From Caprimulgus europaeus (lineage: Eukaryota > Chordata > Aves > Caprimulgiformes > Caprimulgidae): a stretch of DNA of 64,000 bases. The stretch spans positions 20,413,165-20,477,164 of the forward strand of contig OU015538.1 in the NCBI GenBank assembly GCA_907165065.1, written 5' to 3'. Position 1 is the stretch's first letter, and each line of letters begins with the position of its first letter. The translations under genes were made by a program, and so were the position numbers. This document shows, in pieces, positions 36,701 to 48,534 of this stretch. Below the pieces are notes generated by a model. The model worked only from the letters and a program-made list of their open reading frames with translations. It ran no database searches and was not told the origin of the DNA.

Positions 36701-39039
36701 CTCTGCTGCTGGATTGCACCTTTGACTCGGCGCTGAGGGACCGATGAATGTCCCTCAATTTCTTTGCTAAGATAAAGAGACTTTCCTTTTTCTACAAACC
36801 CAAACCATTACAAACAATTCAGAAAGCTTTCCTGGCAGCTGGGGTCAGCTAAGGCTAGTTTGGCTCTGGAGCCCTGTGGATCCTCACCCCCTTTCATGGG
36901 ACTGAGCTGAGAAGATGGTGCGTTAGGGGAAGTCTTGCAGAGCCACTGCCTGTCCTGGTGAATACAGAGCTCCTCTTTTCCAGGAGAGAATTTGCCTTTT
37001 GTGAAAGGTGGTGGCTCCCCTTCCCTGAGACTAAATCAGATCCTTATTTATGGAGGAGGAGCAACGTGTGAAGGAGCAGAGTGAGTCTCTGCACGCACGC
37101 TTGACCTGGAAAGACCCATTGAGGCTGGATGTGTGCTCCAGGAGCCATCCTCACCCACCCCAGCCCAGGGACAGGATGGCTCACCGGTGTCTCCAGTCAT
37201 CCTGGAGCACTGTGTGAGCCATCAGGCTGGGACCAGCACGTCAGCTGTGTACACCTGGCCAGCAACACTCAGACACTGGTAAACAGAGCCCTGACATTCA
37301 ACCCTGCTTTAGGCAGAGGTAGCTGCAGCCTGCACGGATGCACCACAAACAGCAGCTCAAATCCACACGTGGCTGCCAGTGGCCACACTGTGGGTGCCAA
37401 GGCAGCACCGTGACAACTGAGTCCCAAATTGTTTAGCCAGGCACTGTTCTTCCCAGGGAGCAGCCTCCTCTCACCCTCTGCTCCAGAAGTAGCGTGCCCT
37501 CCTCCAGCACACCCTGTCCCCAGGATCTGGCCCAATGTTTGGGTAAAACTGCCTTAACTCCACCACAGGCTGGAGAAGGGCAACCACCTTCCAGCTGGGA
37601 GGGCATCCCCTTGCTGGCACCAGCTGCAGGGCTGGGGCACAGTGAACGTTTCAATTGCTGCTTCTCGGGGCAGTGCAGGTTTTCATGGGGTTTGGCTCAT
37701 GACACAGGACTCTGAGTGAAAGTGAATGGGCAGTGGCATTCAGGCATCAGTTCTGTTTGTCTGTCTAGAGCTGAGCTCCTAAGTCCAGAATTTGAAAGAC
37801 ACTGATTTTTATCAACTGCCTTAACCCCAGCTGAGGAGGAGTCTCAGTTTTAGTCTCAAAGGATTCAAGTGAAATGTATGCTCAGCCTCCCCTCCCTTCC
37901 TCCCTCCCATGTTTTTCAGCACTTTCTTTTAAAATTCACAAGCTTTGAACCTCCTAAAGTAGCAAGGTTAGTTTCCTGCCTGTTTTATTTTAGCTTTCAG
38001 AATGTTAGTAAGGGAAAGGAGATGGAAAAATGCTCCAAGGGGGGAATATCCTTATCACCGACCTGTGAACTTTGCACTTCCCATCCTCTGGGTTTTACTG
38101 TTCTGTTCGTGTAGGGGAGCAATACAAAACCACCCAATTGTCTCTTCTCAAACAAAGATTAAGGAGGGTCATTAAAAAAACCCAAATGTTTCTTGCAAAT
38201 TCTCCTGCAGTGGGCTTATGTTGTATTAAATCCTAATTCTTCCAAACAGCTGCATCTTTAGATCAAATATGTTGCTCCTCATTCATTTTACTTCTGACAC
38301 CAGTTTTTCTGTCTGCTTAAAGCTCTATTTGAATTTTTCCCATGGAATTTTGCTGCTGAGTTTAAAAGGAGTAGCTTTTAGCCATAAGTGAAAGCCAAAG
38401 TGATAAATAAAATTTTAAAGTTTTGCAGTATAAAATATATAACCCAAGTCCTGATTTTAAATATAGTTTGTAGGAGCTAGATCTCACATTACATGAAACT
38501 GAAGGGATGCATCATTGTAAGCTGAAAGTCTAAGTTTATTCCACATTTATATACAACCATTTCTTAAGCTTATATGAAAGTGTTTTTAGGATACTGACTT
38601 CAAGTACAAAAAAAAACCCCTAACCAAGGGATATTTTTCCACAAATCTGAAACAAACAGCAGCGATAGAAAGTTCTTTAACTTGTCAGCCAGTGACACAA
38701 TGAGAATTACAATGTGAATTACAATGATTTCCACTGCAGCAGTTTGGAGGAGTCACTCACATAGTAATTACTTTCCAGAAATTTGGAGATAATCTTTCTC
38801 ACTTTAAACAGAAACATTTCCCTCTCCCATCCCAACCACAGCACAGCTCGAGTAAGAGGAATGAGATCCGCCTGGATAGAAAAAACACTGCTAATCTCCA
38901 CTGCAATGTACAGCTCCAGCCCATCCCCAGCTGGTTTCATCCCACTGAGCCTTCAGCATTCAGAAAACACTACAATCCTTTTTGCTTCTCTCAAAGCTGA
39001 CATTAAATCCGGATGCTTTTCTATTGAGATAGAAAACGG
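33755..39039. other. Non-coding DNA, probably LPAR4 intron
   Basis: No known coding similarity, CR1 or LTR end. It contains an (AAAT)n run at 35405-35425 and ordinary homopolymers. Open frames up to about 110 codons occur on both strands in the same places, as expected in GC-richer chance sequence near 35.5-36.2 and 37.1-37.7 kb. Confidence 0.5.
35405..35425. repeat. (AAAT)n microsatellite
   Basis: About four to five AAAT units followed by extra A bases. Confidence 0.85.
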
Positions 39040-39480
39040 GGAAACAGAAACTCACCAGGGCAGAGCGGCCGGGGCTGAGATCGTGCTCGCGGCTCGGCAG
39101 ATTTCAGCCCGATCCCTCCCTGACAGCCCCCATTGATCCTTTTTGTGTGGCGCAAGGCAAGCCCAGTCCGTCCCACGCGGGAGATCTGCGTGTGCTGCTC
39201 GGCTTCTCAGAGTTTACCCCTTCATCTTGAAAACCTACAGCGGCTGGTAGCTGTCTGCCTGCCTTTGTTCGGAGAGGAAACACAACGGCTGAACGCTGCA
39301 GCCACCATGTCTTGGGAAAACGGGACACAAGAATGGCCCCAATGTCTGGGCAGGGTCTTGTGGGCAGGGGGAACTCTTGGGGGTCTCGCTAGGAAACGCT
39401 TTCCATTGGGCAGGGATGGATTGTTAGTGGCTGAGCCCGCCCCGTGCTGGGGTCTCTGCTGGGTCCCTCTCCCAGGGCTG
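39040..39480 (-). promoter_or_regulatory. CpG-rich block, candidate LPAR4 promoter and first exon
   Basis: CpG density jumps here: seven CpGs in the row at 39061 and several in each of the next rows, against near none in the preceding 400 bases. On the minus strand the block ends at CCCTG followed by GTGAGT (donor GT at 39055-39054), a strong 5' splice site. A CpG promoter followed by a non-coding exon and a donor, about 11 kb upstream of the LPAR4 acceptor on the same strand, fits a non-coding first exon. No TATA box is obvious. The block could instead serve an unrelated or divergent transcript. Confidence 0.4.
39050..39060 (-). promoter_or_regulatory. Candidate 5' splice site
   Basis: The minus-strand sequence CCCTG|GTGAGT matches the vertebrate donor consensus at the core six intron bases. 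It lies at the downstream edge of the CpG block, and the spacing to the LPAR4 acceptor would give an intron of about 11.0 kb. Confidence 0.45.
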
Positions 39481-39639
39481 TGTTCCCTTCCACAGCATTG
39501 CCCAGCTCGGAATGAGCAGTTTAAGGACAGCCCGACAATGGGCAGCGTGGATTTATTTCCTCAGCGTGGATTTCCTCAGCGATTAGCCAGCAGGGACAGC
39601 CTGCCAGAGCCTGTGTCCCCATGCCGGCGATGGGAGTGA
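39307..39639 (+). other. 110-codon open frame with a perfect Kozak start, unproven
   Basis: Within the CpG-rich block, GCCACCATGT gives an ideal Kozak context upstream of the ATG at 39307, and the frame stays open for 110 codons to 39639. The product would be rich in Gly, Leu, Pro and Trp and has no domain, signal peptide or membrane segment that I recognise. I do not know a homologue. It could be a small lineage-specific or divergent transcript. Chance is at least as likely, because GC-rich DNA is poor in stop codons. Confidence 0.15.
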
Positions 39640-39655
39640 GCAGGGGAAAAGCTGC

Positions 39656-39801
39656 TTAAATCTCGGATTTTCCTGTTGCGGGGCTGTAATTGTTAAATCT
39701 CGGATTTTCCTTTGCGGGGCTGTAATTGTTAAATCTCGGATTTTCCTTTGCGGGGCTGTAATTGTTAAATCTCGGATTTTCCTGTTGCGGGGCTGTAATT
39801 G
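39656..39801. repeat. 36/37-bp minisatellite, 4 copies
   Basis: Four head-to-tail units beginning TTAAATCTCGGATTTTCCT and ending GGGGCTGTAATTG: 39656-39692, 39693-39728, 39729-39764 and 39765-39801. The outer two are 37 bases (CCTGTTGC) and the inner two 36 bases (CCTTTGC), an A-B-B-A order. It sits just downstream of the CpG block. Confidence 0.95.
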
Positions 39802-42800
39802 TTTTTCCTTCCAATTAAAAAAAAAAAGTGAGGAGGAGACCCGGGGGGAGGTTGGAATCAGGAAAGTATTGGGTAAGACTAGGAAGCTGCAAAGCAAAGC
39901 TGGCCATAAAAATACCATCTCTTTCTGAACAGATTTAGAAAGGGGTGGGTTTTATGTTGAGGTTTGGTTGTTTTTTATGAAAATCTTTTCAAAGGAGCAG
40001 ACCACAACAGCCTGGACTCTTGTCCCCCAGCAGTTTGCTCCAAAAGCCCTGGCTTTCTGCTGGAAAACCTGTAAGCTTCCAAATGTTTAGGGACATAATT
40101 ACAATACTACATAATTACAGTGCTCCAGGGAAGCGTGGCTGTGCAGCTCACCCTGAGAGCTGCTGCTGCTGCCTCCCAGCAGAGCCACTGGCTAAAAGCT
40201 TTTTATTTTTATCTCTTACCTTTAATATCAGCCCTTCAGCTAGGGAAGAGGATCTTCTGGCAGCAGGAGTAACGCAGTGGATGGCTTATTTGCCTCTGCC
40301 TGCTTGTACCATGAAGCAGCCGGTGCCTTTTTATTTCTTTTCCAGCCCTCTCCAGTTCCATAGGTTTGAAATCCTGAGTCTGCTTTTAAAGCCCAGCCTC
40401 CCACCTAACGCGTCTCGCTCGCATTGTGTTTGTCTCTCCTTTTCCTCTGCTCTTCTTGGCTGTTCCCACAGGCAGCCAAGGCCAGTAAACAACTCATTGT
40501 GAAGCTGGAGCTAAGGTTATTCCTTGGGCTGGTGGCTGATGCAGCGGTCTCTGACTCGCTTCTGCAGCCCGCCCAGCTGCCACAGGCTTTTATCCAGTCC
40601 ATGCAAATAACTTCCTGAATATCTCATATAACAGCCTCACTCCAGCCTGCAAAACCTCATCCTCTGAGGGCTCAGGGTTTAATAAAACATCTAAAAACAC
40701 AAGTGTGGATTTGGATTGGAAGTGGTGAAGGTGCAGATGTTTCCTGCTCCTAACGGTCAAAGGTCCATTTTCCCTTTTTTTTTAGCTGGTAAAGGTGACA
40801 GACAGCCTAGGTAAGTTGTGAAGGGTTGGCCAAAGACATTGGCTGTCACCTTCACTCCCAAAGTGGGGGTGAGTATACAGCTGGGAGAAGGCTCAAGATG
40901 TAAAATCTACCAGTATCACCAGTAAACTCCCATAGGGAAATAGCTTTGGCCCTTCAAGGCTTGTGGGCATCTTTAGGCTGGAAATCCTGATCCCTCGGGT
41001 ATAATGCAACTGCTTTTCACATCCCAGGGCCCATTCTTATGCTAGTGGGAGTGCTCTCAGTGGGGACTGATTAAACAGCATGTCTGCATTTGAAATCGCC
41101 CTTTTTAGGGAAAAAAAGTGTGATTTTGGATGGTCTGAAGCTGGGTGTGCTGCTCCAGATTAGAATGAGCACACTGAAACCCTTTGCAGATTAACATCTT
41201 GTGTCTCAGCCTTCAGAAATAACAGTCGCTGGGCAAACCCATTAAAGAGGAAACTTATTACTCCTTGAAGATTAAACACAGTATAAATCATAAACCAAAC
41301 CAAAACTTCAGTGTTTCTTACAGTATTTAGCCAGAACGTGGCAAGTGTGACAACTTTGATGCTGTTGGAATTTAACCAGGCAGCTGTACCTATCTGGGAT
41401 GTTTGCTTTCCTTCTAGAGTTATTGGTTTAATTAAACACTCTTAACAAAAGTCTTCAGCTGTTGTGAACCTCGAGGCCTCTCGGGAACTCCTCCTTATAA
41501 TGTTACCTCTAACCTCTGTGGTATTTTTGCTCTTTTATGGAGTCCATCCTTCTAAACCATCAGAGTGGTTCCAACTTTATATCCACCCATGATTGCCCCT
41601 GAATTCAAAAGCATCTCTAGTGAGCAAGTTATTCTGTTACTTTGGTGTTGTTTATTTTTTTCTTTAAAAAGGAGCATCTTTTTCTGCTACCTGTAACCAA
41701 AACTTGAAGCTGGAAAAGTAGAATCTTGAGGTTGACACATGATGCTACTCTCCAGCCTCCAGAGATCACTAAAAAAAAAACCCCAAAACTTTTCCCCTAT
41801 GACATAAAAGGGTTTTAGTAATAATGAGACAGAAAATGTCCCCAGAGCAATATATTCCTGCTCCCCTCCAAGGCACATTTCACACAGGCCTTTACCCTTC
41901 TCCAGGCCAGCTCACACAGACCAAGTGCTGTGCTATCAGTGTCCTCTGGATGGTTCTTTAAATAAATAAAGTCCAAACACTTCCAACAAAGTACCCTTAA
42001 CATAGGTTTATTTGCCAAACATGAAAAAAGGAGGTGGCTGCCTCTCTTCTTGGTTACAGTTACAGGCAAGTGTTTGCTTTAAAATGGAAAAACAATGAAT
42101 AGACTCCTGGGCTCTTCATCTCTCCTCTCTGCACCACTCATTTGCTGTCCCCACCCTGATCCCATGGTGTTCATCTTAGACTCGGGACTGGGTGGGATTT
42201 AGTGATCCCTCCTTGTTAAAACATTGGCAGTACATCAATAATCTCTAGTTATTTTGGAAAACAAGGGAAACTGGAGTGTTATCTTATTGGAAACCACGGC
42301 TGCTGAGAAGGCATAACGTGTTTAAGCAGTTTTACCCCCTGTTTACAGTACTCTGATTTTCTGCTTGTGCATAAAAACTCTGCTGATATTATAGTTCTGT
42401 CGTGGTTTTGGTTGTCCATTGTGTTGGTGGCCTGGTGGCTTTTGGATTAGCATATGAAATTCCTATTGAAATAGAAATAGGCAGGAATATCTGAATTTAA
42501 GGAAAAAATGTTGCCCAGCAAACTAGCCTGTTGCATTTCTGGGTGATTAATGCTTAATTCTTCTGCTGTCAAACACACTGGCTGTTTTCAGTCAATTCAC
42601 ACTTTATTGTGCCAAGATTCCTACTTCAGGGCGCTTATGAGCACACAAAAGGAGCCTAAAAGCAGAAACCAAATCAAAATTGCATTTTAAAGGCCACTAG
42701 AATATCTATGATAGAGACATGAGCTTTTCCCCTTCCTGCCCTGTTCATTAGCAAGGCTTGTTTCCTTCCGTTGCTGTCCTAGAACAGCAGATTAATTTGT

Positions 42801-45439
42801 CACTTGGTAGCTAAATATTGCAAGGCTCTAGTTCATCCTGGCATGGCAACGTGGGTTGGATGTTCTGAGGCGCCGTGGAGCTCTCCTTCCCATCAAGAAG
42901 AGCCTGTGAACAAGGTGCTGCTAAGATGCTGGGGTCAAAATGGGCCATCTAAGAGTGGTTCCACAGCACCAGCGTGGTTTAGTGGGGAAGTGGGTAACCC
43001 CATGTTGCCAAAATATCCACTCCTGGAGCTCACATTCTCAGTTGTATTTAGAAACTTTGGCTTTCTGCAATTCATCCTTACGATGTCCTCTATCACTTGC
43101 CCATCCTGTGAGGCACAGAGCTTCCTAAGTTCTCACAATTTAAAGCACCAGCTCTAGGACTACAGCTCCCACCCTACAGCAGCTCCACTGGAATAAGGTT
43201 CATGTTTGAGTGACCCCAAAGGAAACATTTGGATAATTAAACCAACAGGTTTAGTTCTGATAGAATGGAGTATTTCATTTAGATGTTCCCCAGGAAAGCT
43301 AAAGGAAAAAATCAGTCATTTTTCCTGAGGAAAAAAAAAAAAAAGTGACTTTACAGACACCACAGCCTCTGCTGGAAAAGAGTTTGAAGGGAAATTCCTG
43401 AGCAGACGTAGCAGAAACCCTTCAGGAGCTCACCAATGCTGCAGTGTTTACTAACGCTTGATGGTTTGTCAGTGCTCCCATTGGAAATCCTTTTTGAAGA
43501 GTTTTATAACAAAGCCATAAAAATATCACTTTGGAATCAAAATGGAAATGCAAGACCTCATCCTGTTTGACTTTTTAAAATATGCATTTAGAAGGTACTT
43601 TTATTTAAGTCATTTTAAATGTTGCAGAGAGCTGACCAAAAAAAAGTGCCCATTTGAATCCGTACCCTTGCAATTTTAAGACGACTTCACTTGAAAACCC
43701 TGGTTTGTTAATTTACCAGCACTTAAAGTTCCATTACTGCCCTATCCAACAGGCCTGGGTGTTAATAAATGACAGGATATTTCTTCTCCAAATGTTTAGT
43801 CAAATTGAAGGTTTTGGGAGTGGGGGAAAATGCTGCTCGTGCCAGTGGAATGAGTGAGTGTCCAGAAAGTCCCACTGCCCTCGGTGCTGCGCTCTCCTCC
43901 TGAGCACAGCCTGTTAAAACCCAGGTGTGGTCCAGCCAGGTAAGGCTGGGATTAACTGGTTCACCTGGGATTTGGTTCTCTGACGTTTAGACCCATCCAA
44001 TAGCAACCATTTGCATTCTCATGAGTCCTGAGGGCCTGCCTTTATTAAATGCAGGTAACTCCAAGCAGAGGCATTAGATGATGTGCTGCTGAAATGTGTT
44101 TCATCATATAAAAAGCACAACAAAAAGCCCTACTGTTTGCTAGGTCAGGCAAATAGAAACCTCCAGTGGCACCAAGTGCCTGAACCTGAATATTCTTCCA
44201 AAACCATGTGTTTTTGCCCAAATTTTGCTTTTCTTTGCTGTGTAACATCATTGATAAGCTAGAAGAATGTCAGTCTTTAGTGCAGTGCCTCAAGGCTCAC
44301 CTCTCCCTCTGCTTTCTGTGTTTTGCAGTAATTTAACCAGGCTCTTCCACGAGTGTCTCAGCAGTTTCAGTCTTTTTCTTGTCAGTGGAGAAGGGATTAA
44401 TTTTGCAGGCTCCCCATTTATTAGTCATTTTACCCATAACATGGAGCAACTTCCAATTTTGCCTGACCAAATCTAGCCCATTCTGTCTCCTTAAGCAACT
44501 GCATCCAGGATTTACTTCAGGCAAGAGAGAAACACCTGATGATTCTCTTCTGCAGGAGGAGTTCAGAAACTCTCTCTGCCCTAATTTGGTGTGGGATCTG
44601 GGTCCGTTGATTCTTTTTACCCACTTCAAAGGGGCGGCTTTTCAGTTCTGTGTGCTTCAGAGTCCCCTCTTCCATAAACACCGGTAACATACACCACTGT
44701 TTTGACAAGAGGCACCAGTTATGCTGAAATCTTATCCCCTGGAGAACAGAGCAGGTGTTTTCCAGCAAAGCTGCTGGGCTGTCAGCGTGAGCTGATGAGG
44801 AGCCTGGTTTCAGAGTGAAGAGACATTGCTGCTGCCAGGGTGGAGGATGGTGTTTGAACATGTCCAAGGAGAAGCTGAAATGGTTGCCTTGGTCTTCCCA
44901 TTGCAGGGTGGGGAGCAGATTTTAATGAAATGGACTTGCTTTATTCTTTTTCTGAACCCCAGTGGCAGCCAACCAGTGGTTCCTCTTCCAGGCATGGTGG
45001 AGCCTGGTGTTTTGAGCAGGGATAGCCCTGTTTGACTGGTGTCACTGGACCTGCAGTGACTGCCAGTGTCAGCAGGAGCTACCACACCAACATTTCACAA
45101 AGCACAGCTTCCCCATGGCATAGGTGAGTGCTAGCATTTTACTGGAGTGAACTGAATTCCACCAGATGAATTGTGAAGGATGAGGAGCTGGGAGGGCAGG
45201 AAGAGTCACTGCAGAGCAGTTAATGGAGCAAGCAGAGAACAACAGACGAGGCGGGCCGGCGCTGGCTGCCTTCCCCACGCAGTAGCAGGGACAGCACCTC
45301 AGAGCACGGCCGTGGAGAGATATTAAGTTTCAACAAAACAAACCCAAAGGACATGAGAGGCTGGTGAATATAATCTGTGTTCTGATGGCAAAAAACTCTG
45401 AGTTTGAAAGGAGCTAAAACAATTGAAGGCACAACCGGG
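39802..45439. other. Non-coding DNA, no gene seen
   Basis: No recognisable coding frame or named repeat. A poly-A stretch lies near 43329-43344. Open frames of 100-160 codons (for example near 40.0-40.5 and 44.5-44.9 kb) have no known similarity, and several rely on non-ATG starts. Confidence 0.55.
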
Positions 45440-45640
45440 CAGGAGCTTGCAATTCTGCTGAGCATGAATAGAAGGAAGAAGCAGCTGAATCTCAGGAAAC
45501 GTTTTCTAACAATGTGAACTCTCAGGCTTCGGTGGAGACTCCCGAGGGAAGTGGTAAAAACCCACATGGGCTGAATAATAAACAACTAGACAAAGCCATA
45601 GCGTACGTGTCCTGGAAAGAAATCCTTCAGCCCGGTGATA
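45440..45640 (+). mobile_element. Possible ancient CR1-like LINE relic
   Basis: The segment around 45537-45560 (GACTCCCGAGGGAAGTGGT) and the following 'aacaactagacaaagcc', 'tgtcctggaaagaaatcc' resemble the 3' part of old sauropsid CR1/L3-type elements, which carry a 'cctagggaagtggtggaatc ... ttagacaaacacctgtc' stretch. The match is from memory and diverged, and both ends are uncertain. Confidence 0.35.
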
Positions 45641-46280
45641 CACAATGCCCAGTGAACAGAGCCTTGCTATCACTGACCACATCCTCAAGATGCATTTTTG
45701 GATCCATGGATTTAGAAGATTTCTCGCAAACAAGGAGGCTGGGAGCTTTCTCTGCAAGTTCTCCCTCCGTGAGGCAGCTGGTGGAGAAGGGGGAGAGGGG
45801 ACACGCTGCCCATCACAGCCCTGCCTCTCCTGGCAGTGTGAAGCGGTTGTCCCTGTTACCCCTGTCCCGAGCAGGAAGCCTGTGTTCTACATTTGCATAA
45901 GAAATCTCAATTAACCCAGGTCCCTCTCCCTCTAGAGGGCAGCTGCTTCCCTTAGATCCACTGGGGAGAGTGATCTCCCCACCAGCATGTTCTGGTTCCC
46001 ACTTTACGTGCAGGACATTTTGGGGGCTTGCAGGATTTTGGCTGTGATTTTGGGGTGATGCTGGATGACTCACAGCCCCATCAGGCTTCCCCTGCCTTCA
46101 GCACTGCACCAGCCCAGAGCGTGGGGACATGCCACCTCCACAGCTGCATCACTGATGGAGGTGGAAACAGCTAAACTACAAAATTCATCATTCTCTGTAG
46201 CTTTGCTGTCCTGAGAGCTTCTTAGGGCAGCTCCACATACAACAGTAGAGCTGTTATTAGGGATTTATTGATGAAAGAAA

Positions 46281-46705
46281 TCACAGAATCACAGATTTGC
46301 CTGGATTGGAAAAGCCCTTTAAGCTCATGGGGGCCAACCATGAACCCAACACTGACCAGTCCCCGACTGACCCATGTCCCTCAGCACTGTGTCTACACGA
46401 CTCTTCAATCCCTCCAGGGATGGGGACTCCACCACTGCCCTGGGCAACCCCTTCCAATGCCTCAGAACCCTTTCAGCAGAGAAATTCTTCCTCACATCCC
46501 ATCTCAACTGCCCTGGGCACAACTGGAGCCCATTTCCTCTTGTCCTGTCCCTTGGTCCTTGGTTGAACAGACCCACCCCCACCTCTCTGCACCCTCCTTG
46601 CAGGGACCTGGACAGAGCCAGAAGGTCTCCCCTCAGCCTCCTTTTCTCCAGGCTCAACACCCCCAGTTCCCAGCCTGCAATTCCCTTGTCCCTTCTCAGT
46701 GGATG
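46281..46705 (-). mobile_element. CR1 LINE 3'-end fragment, antisense
   Basis: The plus strand reads the reverse complement of a CR1 3' end. It begins TCACAGAATCACAGA, then 'ctggattggaaaagcccttt', 'ccaccactgccctgggcaac', 'tctccaggctcaacaccc'. About 425 bp. It closely matches the sense copies at 62610-63045 and 56476-56700, so the three belong to one subfamily. A frame of about 110 codons stays open through it in more than one copy but is 3'-UTR sequence of the element, not a gene. Confidence 0.93.
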
Positions 46706-47287
46706 ACTCTTTTGAGTATCTTAACCCAGAAGATGACTGTTGTGAGCACAGGTAACTCCTGGCTCCGCAGTGAGGTCTGTGCCATTGTGCAGGGCTGTGC
46801 CTCACATCAAGGTCCAAACCTTCACTCTGTACTTGTCTCCTTGGGACCTGTTGGTAAGGCGCATTAGCGGAGCTGATCTCCCCCAGCCGTGTGCCTTTCT
46901 GTTCCCCAAGCTCACGGGCGGGCAGTGTTATGCAAATCAAAGCAGGATTATTCCTGTTGCACCACCACTGAGCTCCTGCTCTCTACCAGCCCATTGTTGA
47001 TTGTACTTTGGCATCACGTCAATCTGATTGCAATTAAGCTTTCACAAAGCATCGTTCAGGGCTGGCTGTGCTGGCTTTGATTGTTCCTGCTCTGAAAGGT
47101 TCTCCACAATGGATGTTCCCAGGAATATGTTTCCATCTGTGTTGGTACTGCCCTTGTCTGATAGCTTTGATAATTTTTTTGGTGACTCATGGAGGCTATT
47201 TTGGTACTGATTTGTTTGGTTTTCTGATTGCAAAGTGGTTTCTGAGGAGAGAAAAATACTTATTTAATGCCCTAGGATTATACAGAT
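46706..47287. other. Spacer between two antisense CR1 fragments
   Basis: No coding frame or repeat is recognised. Confidence 0.5.
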
Positions 47288-47512
47288 ATAGAATCATAGA
47301 ATGGTTTGGGTGGAAGGGTCCTTAAAGCTCATCCAGTCCCAACCCCCCTGCCAGCAGCAGGGACACCTTCCACTAGACCAGGTTGCTCAAAGCCTCATCC
47401 AACCTGGCCTTGAACACTTCCAGGGAGGAGGAACCACAACTTCCTTGGGCAACCTGTTCCAGTGTCTCACCACCCTCACAGTAAAGAATTTTTTCTTAAA
47501 AGGCCTAAATGT
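47288..47512 (-). mobile_element. CR1 LINE 3'-end fragment, antisense
   Basis: It begins ATAGAATCATAGAATGG (the CR1 terminal ATTCTATGATTCT tail reversed). It continues 'gggacaccttccactagacc', 'cctcatccaacctggccttg', and fades near 'cagtaaagaattttttctta'. About 225 bp. A run of some 75 bases is essentially identical to the copy at 50649, marking the same subfamily. Confidence 0.93.
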
Positions 47513-48534
47513 GTTGCCTAAATATGTTGCCAGTGCATAAATGTAGAAATAGAATGGAACCAGTGCTTCAGTTTGGAAACAGACTGCATTTCCAGCTGAA
47601 ACGTGCTGCTCTGGTTCACCAGTCTGCAGTAAAGCAGTTATGACCATGAGAAGGAGCCAGCATCCTCTCTCAGCTTGTGAGAGAACGTGGGAAGGCAGCA
47701 GCACCCAGCTGGTTGCTGTTGTATTTGGGGAAGGTCTGTACCTTGGGGACCCCCCTCCTCACAGAGAGCACACTGGTTTGTTAGGTTTAAACTAACAGGT
47801 TTATTTTCCATTACATTCTTCCATCCTCTCGTGTCTCAGGACATTGTTTTGGCCTTTTGGGGGTGGGTGAGTGCAGGTTTTTTTCTGGGTTTGTGTCTTC
47901 TCTCCTTTACCATCCTTCTCCTGTGGGAGAGGATTTACTTAAGGGAAGGATTTTACTTAACATTTAATAGTGAGTGTTATAGACTGAAGTGAATAGACCA
48001 AAACAAATAAACCCCTATAGTTTTACATAGTCTGATTCAAAGTCTTTCCTGCTGGTTGCTAAGTAGTTTCTTGTTTTTTGCAATGTAATTTCACTAATTA
48101 GTAATCATCATGGACTCCTCCATGGCAAACTGGCTGTGAAACAGGATAGGATGGGATGGATTTTTGTTGATAATAGCACCTGCCCTTGAGTACAGTGTTG
48201 TGGGCTTGAGGATTATTTCATCCATCCTGTCCCCATCTCTGCCCTGGGCAGAGCCACACGTGTGATGTTGGGCAGAAAGATGATTGAGAAGCTTTTAATC
48301 CATTTCAGTTAGGTAGTGATGAAGCCATGGTCAGTGGGTTTACTGAGGTTTTGAGGGAGATCTTCAGTATTTGGAAGTTGGAAATGGCTTGTGTTAACTT
48401 CATGCAACCAAAAAGCTTCCAAATGGCCCAGTTCCAGACTCCTTCATTCCTGGACTCTGCACTGATGGTGCTGGGGAGGGCTGGGAGCAGAGCACGTGGT
48501 GGGCTCCAGGAGGTCACAGTACAGACTATCCCCA
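47513..48534. other. Non-coding DNA between CR1 and LTR
   Basis: No gene is recognised. It includes a short inverted repeat at 47779-47797 (TGTTAG / CTAACA around GTTTAAA), which may be chance. Confidence 0.5.

Noticed and set aside
47779..47797. Inverted repeat TGTTAG / CTAACA around GTTTAAA
   Set aside because: A six-base arm with a seven-base loop is expected by chance many times in 64 kb.
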